Assembly: GCA_025127975.1 (NCBI GenBank)
Contig: JAHLYQ010000047.1
Coordinates: 18,840 to 82,839, forward strand
DNA from: Synechococcus sp. CS-1331
Lineage (GTDB): Bacteria; Cyanobacteriota; Cyanobacteriia; PCC-6307; Cyanobiaceae
Direction of reading: 5' to 3'
DNA length: 64,000 nucleotides
Part shown: positions 35,746 through 44,669 of the stretch, in pieces
Numbering within the stretch: position 1 is the stretch's first letter
How the letters are laid out: every line of letters starts with the position of its first letter
Position numbers and translations under genes: made by a program
The notes under the pieces: generated by a model
Database searches by the model: none
What the model saw: the letters and a program-made list of their open reading frames with translations, nothing else
What the model was told of the DNA's origin: nothing

Positions 35746-37171
35746 GCCAGCCGCCGAGCTTGCCGGGGTTGAGCAAACCGGCCGGGTCATGGGCGGCCTT
35801 GGCCGCCACCTGGTCGGCATCGACCACCCCCAGTCCCCCATCCTCGACGCTGATCACATGGGGGTTGAACAGCAGGGCGCCCGCTTGGCGGCAGTCAGCC
35901 ATCAACCGCTCCAGGGCCTCCTCGCCCCGCCAGCGCAGCAGGGGCAGGGCGGCCAGGCGCGCGCCCCCCTGCTGCCTCACGGCCTCCAGGTGCCAGAGCA
36001 GGTCATCGCCCCACCGCTCCCTCAGCAGGCCAAGGCAGGGGCCCTCCGGCTGGGGCAGCAGCATCTGCAGGTAGGTCCAATCCGGATTGCGGGCACGCCA
36101 GTGCAGGGTGGTGTGGTTCCAGCTGAGTTCGCGCAGCGGTAGGCCCCGGCTGCCGCCCTGGGGCGCCTGCCAGTGGATCTGGCCGCCCAAGGCCGCCAGC
36201 CAGGCCGGCAGCACCTCAAGGGCATCCGGTGCGGCCAGCAGCAACAGGCGCTGTTCCGCCGCCAACGGCGCCGGGCAGCCCCCCGGCCAGGGCAGCTGCT
36301 GGGCGATCGGCGCTTCCAGCAGGGTCAGGGCCTGGAGCTGGAGGGCGGTGGCGAGCAGGGCCTGGGCTGCCGCCAGGGCCCGATCCCAGCTGTCAAAACC
36401 CACCACCAGCTGCTGCCACGCCACCAACTCGGTGGTGGGCAGGCGCAGGGCGGTGAGGATGCCGTTGGTGCCATAGGCATGGTTGAGCGGGGTGCTGGCA
36501 GCCGCATCGAGCCGCAGCAGCCGGGGCTCGGGTTCGACGGTCACCACCTCCAGGCCCAGCAGGTTGCCCGGATCGCGCAGAAAGCCCCAGCGCAGCGAAC
36601 CGATGCCCCCGGAGCCGCCGGCGATGAAGCCGCCGATGGTGGCGCTGCGGGCGGTACTGGGCACCAGGCGCAGGGCCCGGCCCAGGGGCTCGAGCTGCTG
36701 GTTGAGACCACCCATCAAGCTGCCGGCCTCCACCTCGATCACCCCGGTGGCGGCATCGAAGTGGCGCAGCCGGTCAAGGCCGCACAGATCGAGCACCAGC
36801 CCCCCCTGCAGCGGCACGCACTGGCCGTAATTGCCGGTGCCGGCCCCCCGCACCGTCAGGGCAATGCCGTGGCGGGCACAGGCCCCCGCCACCAGCCGCA
36901 CCTGCTCAAGGCTGGAGGCCGATGCCACCAGCTGGGCCCGGCAGCCCCGCAGCCGCTCCACCAGCACCGGTGAGTAGTCGAAGTAGTCGCGCGAGAGGCG
37001 CTCCAATTCGGCCGGTGCCTCCGCACCCAGCAGCGGCATGGACGGATCCAGCCGGCCCAGCTCCGCCGCCAAGGCTGAGATCCGGGCCTCTGGATATCTA
37101 AAAAAGCCGGAATAATCGGGCTGCTTGGAAAACTCGGGCTGTTTGGAATACTCGGGATTCAACTCAGCCAT
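35729..37171 (-). CDS. FAD-binding oxidase (GlcD-type)
   Basis: 480 residues from the ATG at 37171. The N-terminal FAD_binding_4 domain has TVRGAGTGNYGQCVPLQGG and VEAGSLMGGLNQQLEP. GALRLVPSTARSATIGGFIAGGSGGIGS is read near residue 170 and matches the FAD-contacting loop of glycolate/lactate-oxidase-like proteins. The C-terminus ends HDPAGLLNPGKLGG, the usual motif. Substrate probably a 2-hydroxy acid. It overlaps the amidohydrolase gene (37164) by 8 bases, suggesting an operon. Confidence 0.85.
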   Translation of the reverse strand: MAELNPEYSKQPEFSKQPDYSGFFRYPEARISALAAELGRLDPSMPLLGAEAPAELERLSRDYFDYSPVLVERLRGCRAQLVASASSLEQVRLVAGACARHGIALTVRGAGTGNYGQCVPLQGGLVLDLCGLDRLRHFDAATGVIEVEAGSLMGGLNQQLEPLGRALRLVPSTARSATIGGFIAGGSGGIGSLRWGFLRDPGNLLGLEVVTVEPEPRLLRLDAAASTPLNHAYGTNGILTALRLPTTELVAWQQLVVGFDSWDRALAAAQALLATALQLQALTLLEAPIAQQLPWPGGCPAPLAAEQRLLLLAAPDALEVLPAWLAALGGQIHWQAPQGGSRGLPLRELSWNHTTLHWRARNPDWTYLQMLLPQPEGPCLGLLRERWGDDLLWHLEAVRQQGGARLAALPLLRWRGEEALERLMADCRQAGALLFNPHVISVEDGGLGVVDADQVAAKAAHDPAGLLNPGKLGGWLSSPG

Positions 37172-38513
37172 GGGAGACGGCGCCGGGGGCTGGTAATAGG
37201 GGAGGGGCGGAGGCGAATAAGAAGGGGGAGGGCAGCTCCTGCTCGGGAGGGGGCAGCCACTGGCCGCCGCGCAGCACCCGCCGCTGGGGCGGCCGGGCCA
37301 GCAACTCGCCCCAGGAGCCTGCCCCCAGCAGCACCAGGTCGGCGGGGGCACCCACCCGCACCACCCCGTCCCAGGCCAGTTGGAGCACCGCGGCGGCGGC
37401 GGTGCTGAAGGGGGCCAGGCCAAGGCGCTGCCAGGGCATCAGCTGACACAGCGGCGCCGCCAGGCGCAGCAACTCGATCGGATCAAAATCCCCGCCGGGA
37501 TACCAGGGATCCTGCACGTTGTCGCCGCCGATGGCCAGCCGCACCCCGGCCCGCTGCAGGCTGCGGATCGGCGCCAGCGGGCGGCGCCAGGGGGTGCGTG
37601 CCACCCGGCGCCCCAGCAGCCAAAAATTGGTCGTCGGCAGGGCCACAACAGCGATCTCCGCCTCGGCCAGCCGGTCGGCCAGCCGGTCGCAGGCCCGCGC
37701 TGGGAGCAGGCCCATGCTGCTGGCGTGGCTGCAGGTGATCGCCACGGCCCGGCGCTGCTCCAGGGCCAGCCCAGCCACCAGGGCGACCCCGACGCCGGGG
37801 TAGGCGTCGGATTCATCGACATGGAGGTCGACGCCACAGCCACAGCGCTCGGCCAGTTCAAGCAGGGCCAGCAACGCCTCCCGATCGCCGATGCGGCGGG
37901 CCAGCCCCTGGCCATAGGGGGGGCCGATCACCCCGCCCAGCAGCCCCTGGCCGTCCGCCACCCGGCGGGCCAGGGCAACGCCGTCGGGGCTGAGCCAGTG
38001 GTCCAAAGGTGCCATAGCCACCAGCTGCAGCTCCACCCGGCCAAGCCAGCGCTGGCGGGCTTCCAGCAGGGCCTCCCAGCTGGGCTGGGCCGCCGGCCCC
38101 AGGCTGTCGACGTGGCTGCGGATGGCCCGCAGACCATTGCGCCAGGCCCGATCCAGGGCCCGCTCGGCCCGCTCGGCCACCTGCTCGGCCGTGCGCTCGC
38201 CCTGTTCGCGCTGGTTGGCCGCCATGGCCGCGGCCATGGTGCCCTGGCGGTTGGGAAAGGCGACGGCGCTGAAGGCCTTATCGAGGTGGGCATGGGGCTC
38301 CACCAGGGGCGTGAGCGCCAGCGGCAGTCCGGCGGCCGTAGGGGGCGCCGCGGCCGGCAGGGGTTCGATCGCCGTGATCTGGCCAGCTGCTATCCGGAGC
38401 CGCAGCGACACCAGACCATCGGCATCGGCCCCAAAGCCCACCGCCAGCCGTGGATCCAGCAGGCCGCGGGGCAGGCGCACCAGCAGCGAGCTGGGCCCAG
38501 CTGCAAGGTTCAC
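37164..38513 (-). CDS. Cytosine deaminase-like amidohydrolase
   Basis: 449 residues from GTG 38513, overlapping the upstream stop. LVEPHAHLDKAF gives the metal HxH, CGVDLHVDESDAYPGV the next His and Glu as in CodA, TCSHASSMG the third His, and GDNVQDPWYPGGDFDP the metal Asp, a pattern specific to the CodA/AtzC-like branch. A cytosine or isocytosine-type deaminase or related N-heterocycle hydrolase is likely. Sandwiched between DUF4359 and the FAD oxidase, all on one strand and overlapping, so a minus-strand operon. Confidence 0.85.
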   Translation of the reverse strand: MNLAAGPSSLLVRLPRGLLDPRLAVGFGADADGLVSLRLRIAAGQITAIEPLPAAAPPTAAGLPLALTPLVEPHAHLDKAFSAVAFPNRQGTMAAAMAANQREQGERTAEQVAERAERALDRAWRNGLRAIRSHVDSLGPAAQPSWEALLEARQRWLGRVELQLVAMAPLDHWLSPDGVALARRVADGQGLLGGVIGPPYGQGLARRIGDREALLALLELAERCGCGVDLHVDESDAYPGVGVALVAGLALEQRRAVAITCSHASSMGLLPARACDRLADRLAEAEIAVVALPTTNFWLLGRRVARTPWRRPLAPIRSLQRAGVRLAIGGDNVQDPWYPGGDFDPIELLRLAAPLCQLMPWQRLGLAPFSTAAAAVLQLAWDGVVRVGAPADLVLLGAGSWGELLARPPQRRVLRGGQWLPPPEQELPSPFLFASAPPLLPAPGAVSHG

Positions 38514-38938
38514 GGCCCCTCCTGGGAGTTGTCGCTGCTGGCCGCGATCAGCACAAACTGGCCGGCCACTGCCAGCACGGTGGAGCGGAAGCGCGGCACC
38601 TGCCAAGCCAGCACGGTTTGGCCACCCACCTCACTGCGGTAGAGGCTCGCCACCATCAGGTTGGTGCGGCGGGTGTGGCTGGCCACAACGCCAGCCAAGG
38701 CCTGGCGCTGGCCCTCCACCAACTCCTGGCAGTTGGGGATCGCCAGCCGCATCAACACCGGCAGGCCGCCCTTGACGCAGAGCTCATCGCTGATCTCATC
38801 GACCAGCCGGTCGGCAGCAAAAGCCTCGAAGTCGGCCGAAGCTGGGTTGGTGAGGGCCAGGCCGCCACTGACCAGCGCCAGCAGGAGCAGGCCTGAGCGC
38901 CAGGGGGCACGGGCGGGGGGGTCCGGACGGCCGGGCAA
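38510..38938 (-). CDS. DUF4359 protein
   Basis: 142 residues. An N-terminal membrane anchor or signal (SGLLLLALVSGGLALTNPA) leads into NPASADFEAFAADRLVDEISDELC, the DUF4359 signature of cyanobacteria, then NCQELVEGQR and LMVASLYRSEV. Function unknown, expected at the membrane facing the periplasm or lumen. Its end overlaps the amidohydrolase start (GTGA). Confidence 0.8.
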   Translation of the reverse strand: MPGRPDPPARAPWRSGLLLLALVSGGLALTNPASADFEAFAADRLVDEISDELCVKGGLPVLMRLAIPNCQELVEGQRQALAGVVASHTRRTNLMVASLYRSEVGGQTVLAWQVPRFRSTVLAVAGQFVLIAASSDNSQEGP

Positions 38939-39037
38939 ACGAGGCGTGGCTGAATGGCTTTCCAGGTTGGCACTAAATCGGTCCAGGAACTGGAAAACCC
39001 CCTGGCCGGGAGGCTTGGTACATTTGGGTTGTTCAAG

Positions 39038-39110
39038 GCGGGCGTCGCCAAGCGGTTAAGGCAGCGGCTTGTGGTGCCGCCATCCGGGGGTTCGAATCCC
39101 CTCGCTCGCC
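39038..39110 (+). tRNA. tRNA-His (GUG)
   Basis: The acceptor GCGGGCG pairs with CGCTCGC, a genome-encoded G at 39038 can serve as G-1 opposite C73, the loop TTGTGGT between GCGGC and GCCGC gives anticodon GTG, and GGGGGTTCGAATCCCCT is the T arm. Confidence 0.96.
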
Positions 39111-39122
39111 CTTGTTGCCCAG

Positions 39123-39153
39123 CCGTTTCCACCCAGGTGGGGACGGTTTTTTT
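39123..39153 (+). terminator. Rho-independent terminator after tRNA-His
   Basis: CCGT-TTCCACC and GGTGGGG-ACGG form a stem around CA, followed by seven T. It ends three bases from the convergent DUF1611 stop. Confidence 0.8.
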
Positions 39154-39155
39154 AT

Positions 39156-40226
39156 TCAGCCAGCGGCCAGCAGGGCATCCAGCAGCTGGCCCGCGCCCTG
39201 CCGCACCGGATCGACGCAGGCCAGACCCGTCTCGGCGGCGGTGGCCGCCAGAGCTGCGTCTGCTTCAGCGCTGGCGAGCCGGGCGGTGTTGAGCGCCACG
39301 GCCCGCACCCGGGGCCGCAGGCCATCGGGCCGCCCCAGGGCCGCCAGCGCCTCCACGGCGGCGATCAGCTCAAGGAGGGGGGGAATGGCCACTGGGGCCG
39401 CCCCGGGCCTGGTGCGCACCTGGCTCTGGCCAGCACGATGCACCAGCAGCAAATCGGTGGGCTGGCTGCCGCGCAGCAGCGGCAGGGTGGCGGAGGACCC
39501 CGGGTGGCAGAGGGAACCCTGACCCTCGACAAGCACCAGCGCTGCTGGCCCAGCCCCGGCGGCCGCCTGCAGCACCGCCCCTTCCACCGCCCCGGCGGCG
39601 TAGTCCACCCGCACCGCATCGAGGGCCACCCCGGTGCCGGCGATCAGGATCCCCGCCTGGCCCGTGCCCACAAAGCGGGCATCGAGCCCCCGGCGCAGGG
39701 CTTCCGCCTGCAGCTCCAGGCAGGCACTCATCTTGCCGACGGCCATGTCGGAACCCACCGCCAGCAGTCGCCGGCAGGGCAGAGCAGCCGCCCGCGCCGT
39801 GGCCACCGCCAGGGCTGGGGGCTCCTGGCGCAGGTCCCAGATCCACTGGCCGGGCCGGGTGCAGGCCCCTGCCAGCTCGGGATCGTCGCCCAGGCGGCTG
39901 TGCAGACCACTGGCCAGGTTGAGCCCCGCCTGGAGCCCCACCAGCACATCGGCGCGCATCAGCTCCGGCAGCCGCCCACCGGAGGGGGCCAGGCCCACCA
40001 CCGCCGCTGCGGGCCCGTAGGCCAGGGCGGCGGCCATGTCGGCCACCACCGGCACGGCCCGGGGGATGCCGGTGATGGCCCGCAGCTCGGCGCCGGCGAA
40101 GGCCGGATCGATCACGGCGACGATCGGGCCGGAGCGGTAGCGCAGCATGGCCAGGCCGGTCTTGCCCGAGAGGTCGTCGAGGCCGCCGTGCTGCAGCAGC
40201 ACGATCGGGGCGGAGGCGCTCAACAT
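39156..40226 (-). CDS. DUF1611 protein, DgcN-like (D-glutamate N-acetyltransferase family)
   Basis: 356 residues. A Rossmann-like N-terminal domain (VAVIDPAFAGAELRAITG) leads into LLAVGSDMAVGKMSACLELQ with a P-loop-like Gly-Lys and AGGxG contacts (GTGQAGILIAGTG), then ALVLVEGQGSLCHPGSSAT. DUF1611 proteins include DgcN, shown in marine bacteria and haloarchaea to acetylate D-glutamate, working with DgcA. Here it overlaps the enolase-superfamily epimerase by 7 bases, the same pair. Activity of this protein is inferred. Confidence 0.8.
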   Translation of the reverse strand: MLSASAPIVLLQHGGLDDLSGKTGLAMLRYRSGPIVAVIDPAFAGAELRAITGIPRAVPVVADMAAALAYGPAAAVVGLAPSGGRLPELMRADVLVGLQAGLNLASGLHSRLGDDPELAGACTRPGQWIWDLRQEPPALAVATARAAALPCRRLLAVGSDMAVGKMSACLELQAEALRRGLDARFVGTGQAGILIAGTGVALDAVRVDYAAGAVEGAVLQAAAGAGPAALVLVEGQGSLCHPGSSATLPLLRGSQPTDLLLVHRAGQSQVRTRPGAAPVAIPPLLELIAAVEALAALGRPDGLRPRVRAVALNTARLASAEADAALAATAAETGLACVDPVRQGAGQLLDALLAAG

Positions 40227-41305
40227 TGCTCCTGCCTCAGGCTGATGCCCAGCCCGGCCCCCGGAGGAGGCACCAGCACATCGGCGTCCAGGTGGAGGCC
40301 GCTGAAGGGGTCATCCACCAGATTTAGGTGACTGTCAAGGTCGGGCCAATTCACCAGCGGCAGCAGTTGGGCGGCGGCGCCATTGAGCAGGGCGGCATCG
40401 GAATAGCAGCCGACCATCACCCCCAACCCCAGCCGCCGGGCCGTACGGGCCATCAGCAGGGCTTCGGCCAGGCCGCCGCTCTTGAGCAGCTTGATGTTGA
40501 TGCCGTCCACGTGGGGGGCCAGCCGCAGCAGATCGGCCAGATCCCAGCAGCTCTCATCGGCCACCAGCGGCAGGGGAGCTTCGCCGTGCAGGGCCGCAAA
40601 GCCAGCGCTGTCAGCCTCCGGATCCAGCAGCGGGGCCAGGGGCTGCTCCAGCAGCACCACCCCCGCGCGCTCCAGGGGCTGGAGCATCGAGCGGGCCGTG
40701 GCCAGATCCCAGCCGCCGTTGGCATCCACCTGCAGCTCGCAGGGCCCGCCGGTGAGCTGGCGCCGCTGCTCCAAGGCCCCTGCCACCGCCTCCAGCAGGG
40801 CCAGGTCGTGGGCCACCCCCTCGGGGCTGCCCAGCTTGAGCTTGATCCGGGTGGCGGGCAACTGGGCCCACCAGCGCTCGAGCCGCGCCAGCCCAGCCTC
40901 GGGGGGGCCTAAGCCGAGGGTCACGCTGGTGGCGACACAGGCCCCCGGATCCAGCCCCCAGAGCCGGTGCAGCGGCTGGTTCAACCGCTTGCCCCACCAG
41001 TCGTGCAGGGCCAGATCCAGGCCGCAGCGGGCCGGGGGGCTGAGGGCCGCCAGCAGGGGCTCCAGGGCCTGAAGGGGCTGGGGCGCCAGGGCCTCCAGCC
41101 GGGGGGCAATGGCCGCCAGCTCGGCCGCAACCGCATCGGTGGCGTAGTGGCGGTGGCCGGTGTCGAAGCCGCCGGTCTCGCCGCTGCCGGTACAGCCGTC
41201 GTGCTCAAGGCTGACCAGCAGGTGCTCCACGGCGGCGGTGGTGCCACGACTGATGGCCAGGGGCACGGCCTTGGTGAGGCGAAAGCGTTGCAGGCTCAGG
41301 CGCAT
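40220..41305 (-). CDS. Dipeptide epimerase/DgcA-like enolase-superfamily enzyme
   Basis: 361 residues. The N-terminal capping domain has LTKAVPLAISRGTT. The barrel shows TRIKLKLGSPEG (KxK acid-base Lys), LQVDANGGWDL, VLLEQPL and LVADESCWDL as the three metal ligands (Asp, Glu, Asp), and INIKLLKSGGLAEAL as the second Lys. Family members are L-Ala-D/L-Glu epimerases or DgcA N-acetyl-D-glutamate racemase. Pairing with DUF1611 favours a DgcA-like role. Divergent from the glutaminase gene, 78 bases apart. Confidence 0.85.
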   Translation of the reverse strand: MRLSLQRFRLTKAVPLAISRGTTAAVEHLLVSLEHDGCTGSGETGGFDTGHRHYATDAVAAELAAIAPRLEALAPQPLQALEPLLAALSPPARCGLDLALHDWWGKRLNQPLHRLWGLDPGACVATSVTLGLGPPEAGLARLERWWAQLPATRIKLKLGSPEGVAHDLALLEAVAGALEQRRQLTGGPCELQVDANGGWDLATARSMLQPLERAGVVLLEQPLAPLLDPEADSAGFAALHGEAPLPLVADESCWDLADLLRLAPHVDGINIKLLKSGGLAEALLMARTARRLGLGVMVGCYSDAALLNGAAAQLLPLVNWPDLDSHLNLVDDPFSGLHLDADVLVPPPGAGLGISLRQEQC

Positions 41306-41383
41306 CGGGGAGGCAGGCTCGCGCCGATCAAATCAGCTTCACGCTGGCACGCTAGGGCGATTCCACCCACCGGTCTGTCCTCA

Positions 41384-43237
41384 GTGATTCCACGACCGCC
41401 GCACCAGAGCGAGCCGGTGCACGCCGCCCTGATCCAGCAGGTGCTGGAGCAGCTGCACCGGGAGCTGCTCCCCTGCCGGGAGGGGAAGCTGGCGGACTAC
41501 ATCCCTGAGCTAGCCAAAGCCGCTCCCGACAATTTCGCCATCGTGCTGGCCACCGCCGATGGCCGGGTCTATGCCGTTGGCGATGGGGACACCGCCTTCA
41601 CGATCCAGTCGATTTCCAAGCCCTTCATGTATGGGCTTGCCCTGCGCCTGCTCTCGCCGCCGTTCATGCGGAAGAAGGTGGGAGTGGAGCCGTCGGGCGA
41701 CTCCTTCAACGCCATCAGCCTCGACCCCCAGTCCGGCATTCCCCGCAACCCGATGATCAATGCCGGGGCCATCGCCACGGCGGCCCAGGTGTGGCACCAC
41801 GAACGCGACGGGGCCGAAGCCACGATCTTGGCCTTCTTCTCGGCCCTGGCCGGACGCCCCCTGAGCGTGAATCGAGCCGTATATGCATCCGAACGGGAGA
41901 CGGGGCACCGCAACCGGGCCATCAGCCACCTGCTCCGCAATGCCGCAGTCATCGAGGCGGAGCCGGAGCCGGGGCTGGACCTCTATTTCCGCCAGTGCTC
42001 GATCGACGTCACCTGCCGGGACCTGGCCGTGATGGCCGCAACCCTGGCCTGCCAAGGGCGCAACCCCCTGACCCAGGAACAGCCCCTGGATGCCGCCACC
42101 ACCACCAGGGTGCTGGCGGTGATGGGGAGCTGCGGCATGTACGACTACGCCGGCCAGTGGCTATACGACGTGGGCATGCCGGCCAAGAGTGGCGTAGGCG
42201 GGGGCGTTCTGGCGGTGGTGCCGGGCCGGCTGGGGATCGCGGTGTTCTCGCCCAGGCTCGACCCCTTCGGCAACAGCGTGCGGGGCATCGCCGCCTGCCG
42301 GCGACTGTCGGAGGTCCTGGGCCTGCACCTGTTTGACCGCAACCCCCTGGGCCAGTCCGCCGTGCGCAGCCGCTATCGGGGAACCGAGCGGCGCTCCCGC
42401 TGCTGGCGCAGCCAGGCGGAGGCCGCCTGGCTCGATCCCCGCCGGGGAAGGATCGCGATCCTGCATGCCCAGGGGGTGCTCGACTTCGCGGCCATGGAAC
42501 AGCTGCTGGCCGAGCTGGGCAGCTGCCCAGCCGGCACGGCCGTGATCGTGCTCGATCTGGGCCAGGTGATCGAGCTGCCTGCCTCAGGGGCTGCGCTGCT
42601 GGGCCAACAGGCCGAGCAGCGCCGCAATGGCGAGACATCTCTGCTGCTCTGCCGGGCTGCCCACCTGGAGCAGCCAGCCGCCCTGGCAGCGATTCCCTGC
42701 TTCAACAGCCTCGATCTCGCCCTGGAAGCGGCGGAAGATCACCTGCTGAGCCTGCGCCCCTCCAGCCCCAACGGCAGTGCGGATTTGCCGGCGACCTCTG
42801 AGGGTCTGCTCGATCGCCTGGCCCCAGAGCACCAGGCCGCCATCAAAGCGCTGCTGGAGCTGCGCCAGTACGGCCCAGGGAAACAGGTGATGGCCCAGCT
42901 CCAGGCGAGCCACCACCTGTTCATCGTGGCAACCGGACGCTTCAGCCTGTTCCTACCTGTCCAGCGGGACGGATCCCATTTGGCTTCCGCCCGGATGGCC
43001 ACCTTTACCTCCGGGATGGTGTTCGGCGATGCGGGCTTCCTGTCCGGACGGCCGCGGCTGGCAGATGTGGTGGCCGACACCGATGGAAGCTGCTGGCTCC
43101 TGGATCGCCGCGATTTCGATCGACTTAAGCTCAGCACCCCAGCCGCTGCCATGGCCCTGCTGAGCCAGATCGCCCTAGACCTTGGCGACAAACTGGCCCT
43201 CTGCGGTCAGCAGCTGACCCTGGCTGAACATCTCTAA
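41384..43237 (+). CDS. glsA: Glutaminase fused to STAS and cyclic-nucleotide-binding domains
   Basis: 617 residues from GTG. Residues about 15-320 are a full glutaminase: FTIQSISKPFMYGLAL has the Ser-x-x-Lys nucleophile pair, NPMINAGAIATAAQ the Asn, and GMPAKSGVGGGVLAVVPG the loop with Ser/Gly. Residues about 355-455 are a STAS-like domain (RIAILHAQGVLDFAAME, VIVLDLGQVIELPASGAALL). Residues about 500-615 are a cNMP-binding-like domain (FIVATGRFSLFLP, FGDAGFLSGRPRLADVVADT), which lacks the usual RSA-type motif, so ligand binding is uncertain. Hydrolyses glutamine to glutamate; the tails suggest regulation. Confidence 0.92.
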   Translation: MIPRPPHQSEPVHAALIQQVLEQLHRELLPCREGKLADYIPELAKAAPDNFAIVLATADGRVYAVGDGDTAFTIQSISKPFMYGLALRLLSPPFMRKKVGVEPSGDSFNAISLDPQSGIPRNPMINAGAIATAAQVWHHERDGAEATILAFFSALAGRPLSVNRAVYASERETGHRNRAISHLLRNAAVIEAEPEPGLDLYFRQCSIDVTCRDLAVMAATLACQGRNPLTQEQPLDAATTTRVLAVMGSCGMYDYAGQWLYDVGMPAKSGVGGGVLAVVPGRLGIAVFSPRLDPFGNSVRGIAACRRLSEVLGLHLFDRNPLGQSAVRSRYRGTERRSRCWRSQAEAAWLDPRRGRIAILHAQGVLDFAAMEQLLAELGSCPAGTAVIVLDLGQVIELPASGAALLGQQAEQRRNGETSLLLCRAAHLEQPAALAAIPCFNSLDLALEAAEDHLLSLRPSSPNGSADLPATSEGLLDRLAPEHQAAIKALLELRQYGPGKQVMAQLQASHHLFIVATGRFSLFLPVQRDGSHLASARMATFTSGMVFGDAGFLSGRPRLADVVADTDGSCWLLDRRDFDRLKLSTPAAAMALLSQIALDLGDKLALCGQQLTLAEHL

Positions 43238-43258
43238 AGCCGGCCGCTGCCGCCAGCC

Positions 43259-44638
43259 ATGGCCGAAACTGGAGCCATGACCGCGACACAGGCCCAACGC
43301 GGCAGCTACTGGATCACCACCTTCGGCTGCCAGATGAACAAGGCGGATTCCGAGCGCATGGCCGGAATCCTCGAAGCCATGGGCTATCGGGCCGGCGACG
43401 ACGAGCACAGCGCCGATCTGGTGCTCTACAACACCTGCACGATCCGCGACAACGCCGAACAGAAGGTGTACAGCTACCTGGGCCGCCAGGCCCAGCGCAA
43501 ACGGGTCAATCCCAACCTCACCTTGGTGGTGGCGGGCTGCGTCGCCCAGCAGGAGGGGGAATCGCTGCTGCGGCGCGTGCCCGAGCTGGATCTGGTGATG
43601 GGGCCCCAGCACGCCAACCGGCTCGATGTGCTGCTGGCCCAGGTGGAGCAGGGCCAGCAGGTGGTGGCCACCGGCGAGCACCACATCCTTGAAGACATCA
43701 CCACCGCCCGCCGCGACAGCAGCGTCTGCGGCTGGGTGAACGTGATCTACGGCTGCAACGAGCGCTGCACCTATTGCGTGGTGCCGTCGGTGCGGGGCCA
43801 GGAGCAGTCGCGCCTGCCGGGCGCCATCAAGCTGGAGATGGAGGGCCTGGCCGCCCGCGGCTTCAAGGAGATCACTCTGCTGGGCCAGAACATCGATGCC
43901 TACGGCCGCGACCTGCCGGGCATCACCCCGGAGGGCCGCCGCAGCCACACCCTCACCGACCTGCTCCACCACGTACACGACGTGGCGGGGATCGGGCGGA
44001 TCCGCTTCGCCACCAGCCATCCCCGCTACTTCACCGAGCGGCTGATCGATGCCTGCGCCGAGCTGCCCAAGCTGTGCGAGCACTTCCACATCCCCTTCCA
44101 GAGCGGCGACGATGAGGTGCTCAAGGCCATGGCCCGGGGCTACACGGTGGATCGCTACCGCCGCATCGTCGAGCGGATCCGCGAGCGCATGAGCGATGCC
44201 TCCATCACTGCCGATGTGATCGTGGCCTTTCCGGGCGAAACCGACGCCCAGTTCCGGCGCACCCTGGCCCTGGTGGAAGAGATCGGCTTCGACCTGGTGA
44301 ATACCGCCGCCTACTCGCCGCGGCCCCACACCCCCGCCGCCGACTGGCCAGGCCAGCTGGGCGAAGCGGTGAAGGTGGAGCGGCTGCAGGAGCTCAACGC
44401 CCTGGTGGAGCTCACGGCCCGCCGGCGCAGCGAGCGCTATCTCGGCCGGCTCGAGGAGGTGCTGGTGGAGGGCCGCAACCCCAAGAAACCCGAGCAGGTC
44501 GTGGGCCGCACCCGCACTAACCGGCCCACCTTCTTCCCCGGCCAGCGCCCCGATGGCACAGCGATCCACGCCGGCGAGCTGGTGACGGTCCAAATCGAAG
44601 AGGTGCGCCCCTTCTCCCTCAGCGGCAAACTGGCCTGA
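43259..44638 (+). CDS. miaB: tRNA-2-methylthio-N6-dimethylallyladenosine synthase
   Basis: 459 residues. [18 protein letters not shown] opens the UPF0004 domain whose three Cys ([21 protein letters not shown]) hold an auxiliary 4Fe-4S cluster. [17 protein letters not shown] is the radical-SAM CxxxCxxC. The TRAM domain is C-terminal. Methylthiolates i6A37 in tRNAs reading UNN codons. Starts about 21 bases after glsA, followed by ddl. Confidence 0.97.
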   Translation: MAETGAMTATQAQRGSYWITTFGCQMNKADSERMAGILEAMGYRAGDDEHSADLVLYNTCTIRDNAEQKVYSYLGRQAQRKRVNPNLTLVVAGCVAQQEGESLLRRVPELDLVMGPQHANRLDVLLAQVEQGQQVVATGEHHILEDITTARRDSSVCGWVNVIYGCNERCTYCVVPSVRGQEQSRLPGAIKLEMEGLAARGFKEITLLGQNIDAYGRDLPGITPEGRRSHTLTDLLHHVHDVAGIGRIRFATSHPRYFTERLIDACAELPKLCEHFHIPFQSGDDEVLKAMARGYTVDRYRRIVERIRERMSDASITADVIVAFPGETDAQFRRTLALVEEIGFDLVNTAAYSPRPHTPAADWPGQLGEAVKVERLQELNALVELTARRRSERYLGRLEEVLVEGRNPKKPEQVVGRTRTNRPTFFPGQRPDGTAIHAGELVTVQIEEVRPFSLSGKLA

Positions 44639-44669
44639 GTTTTGGCCCCGTGGGCACCAGCCGATCGGC

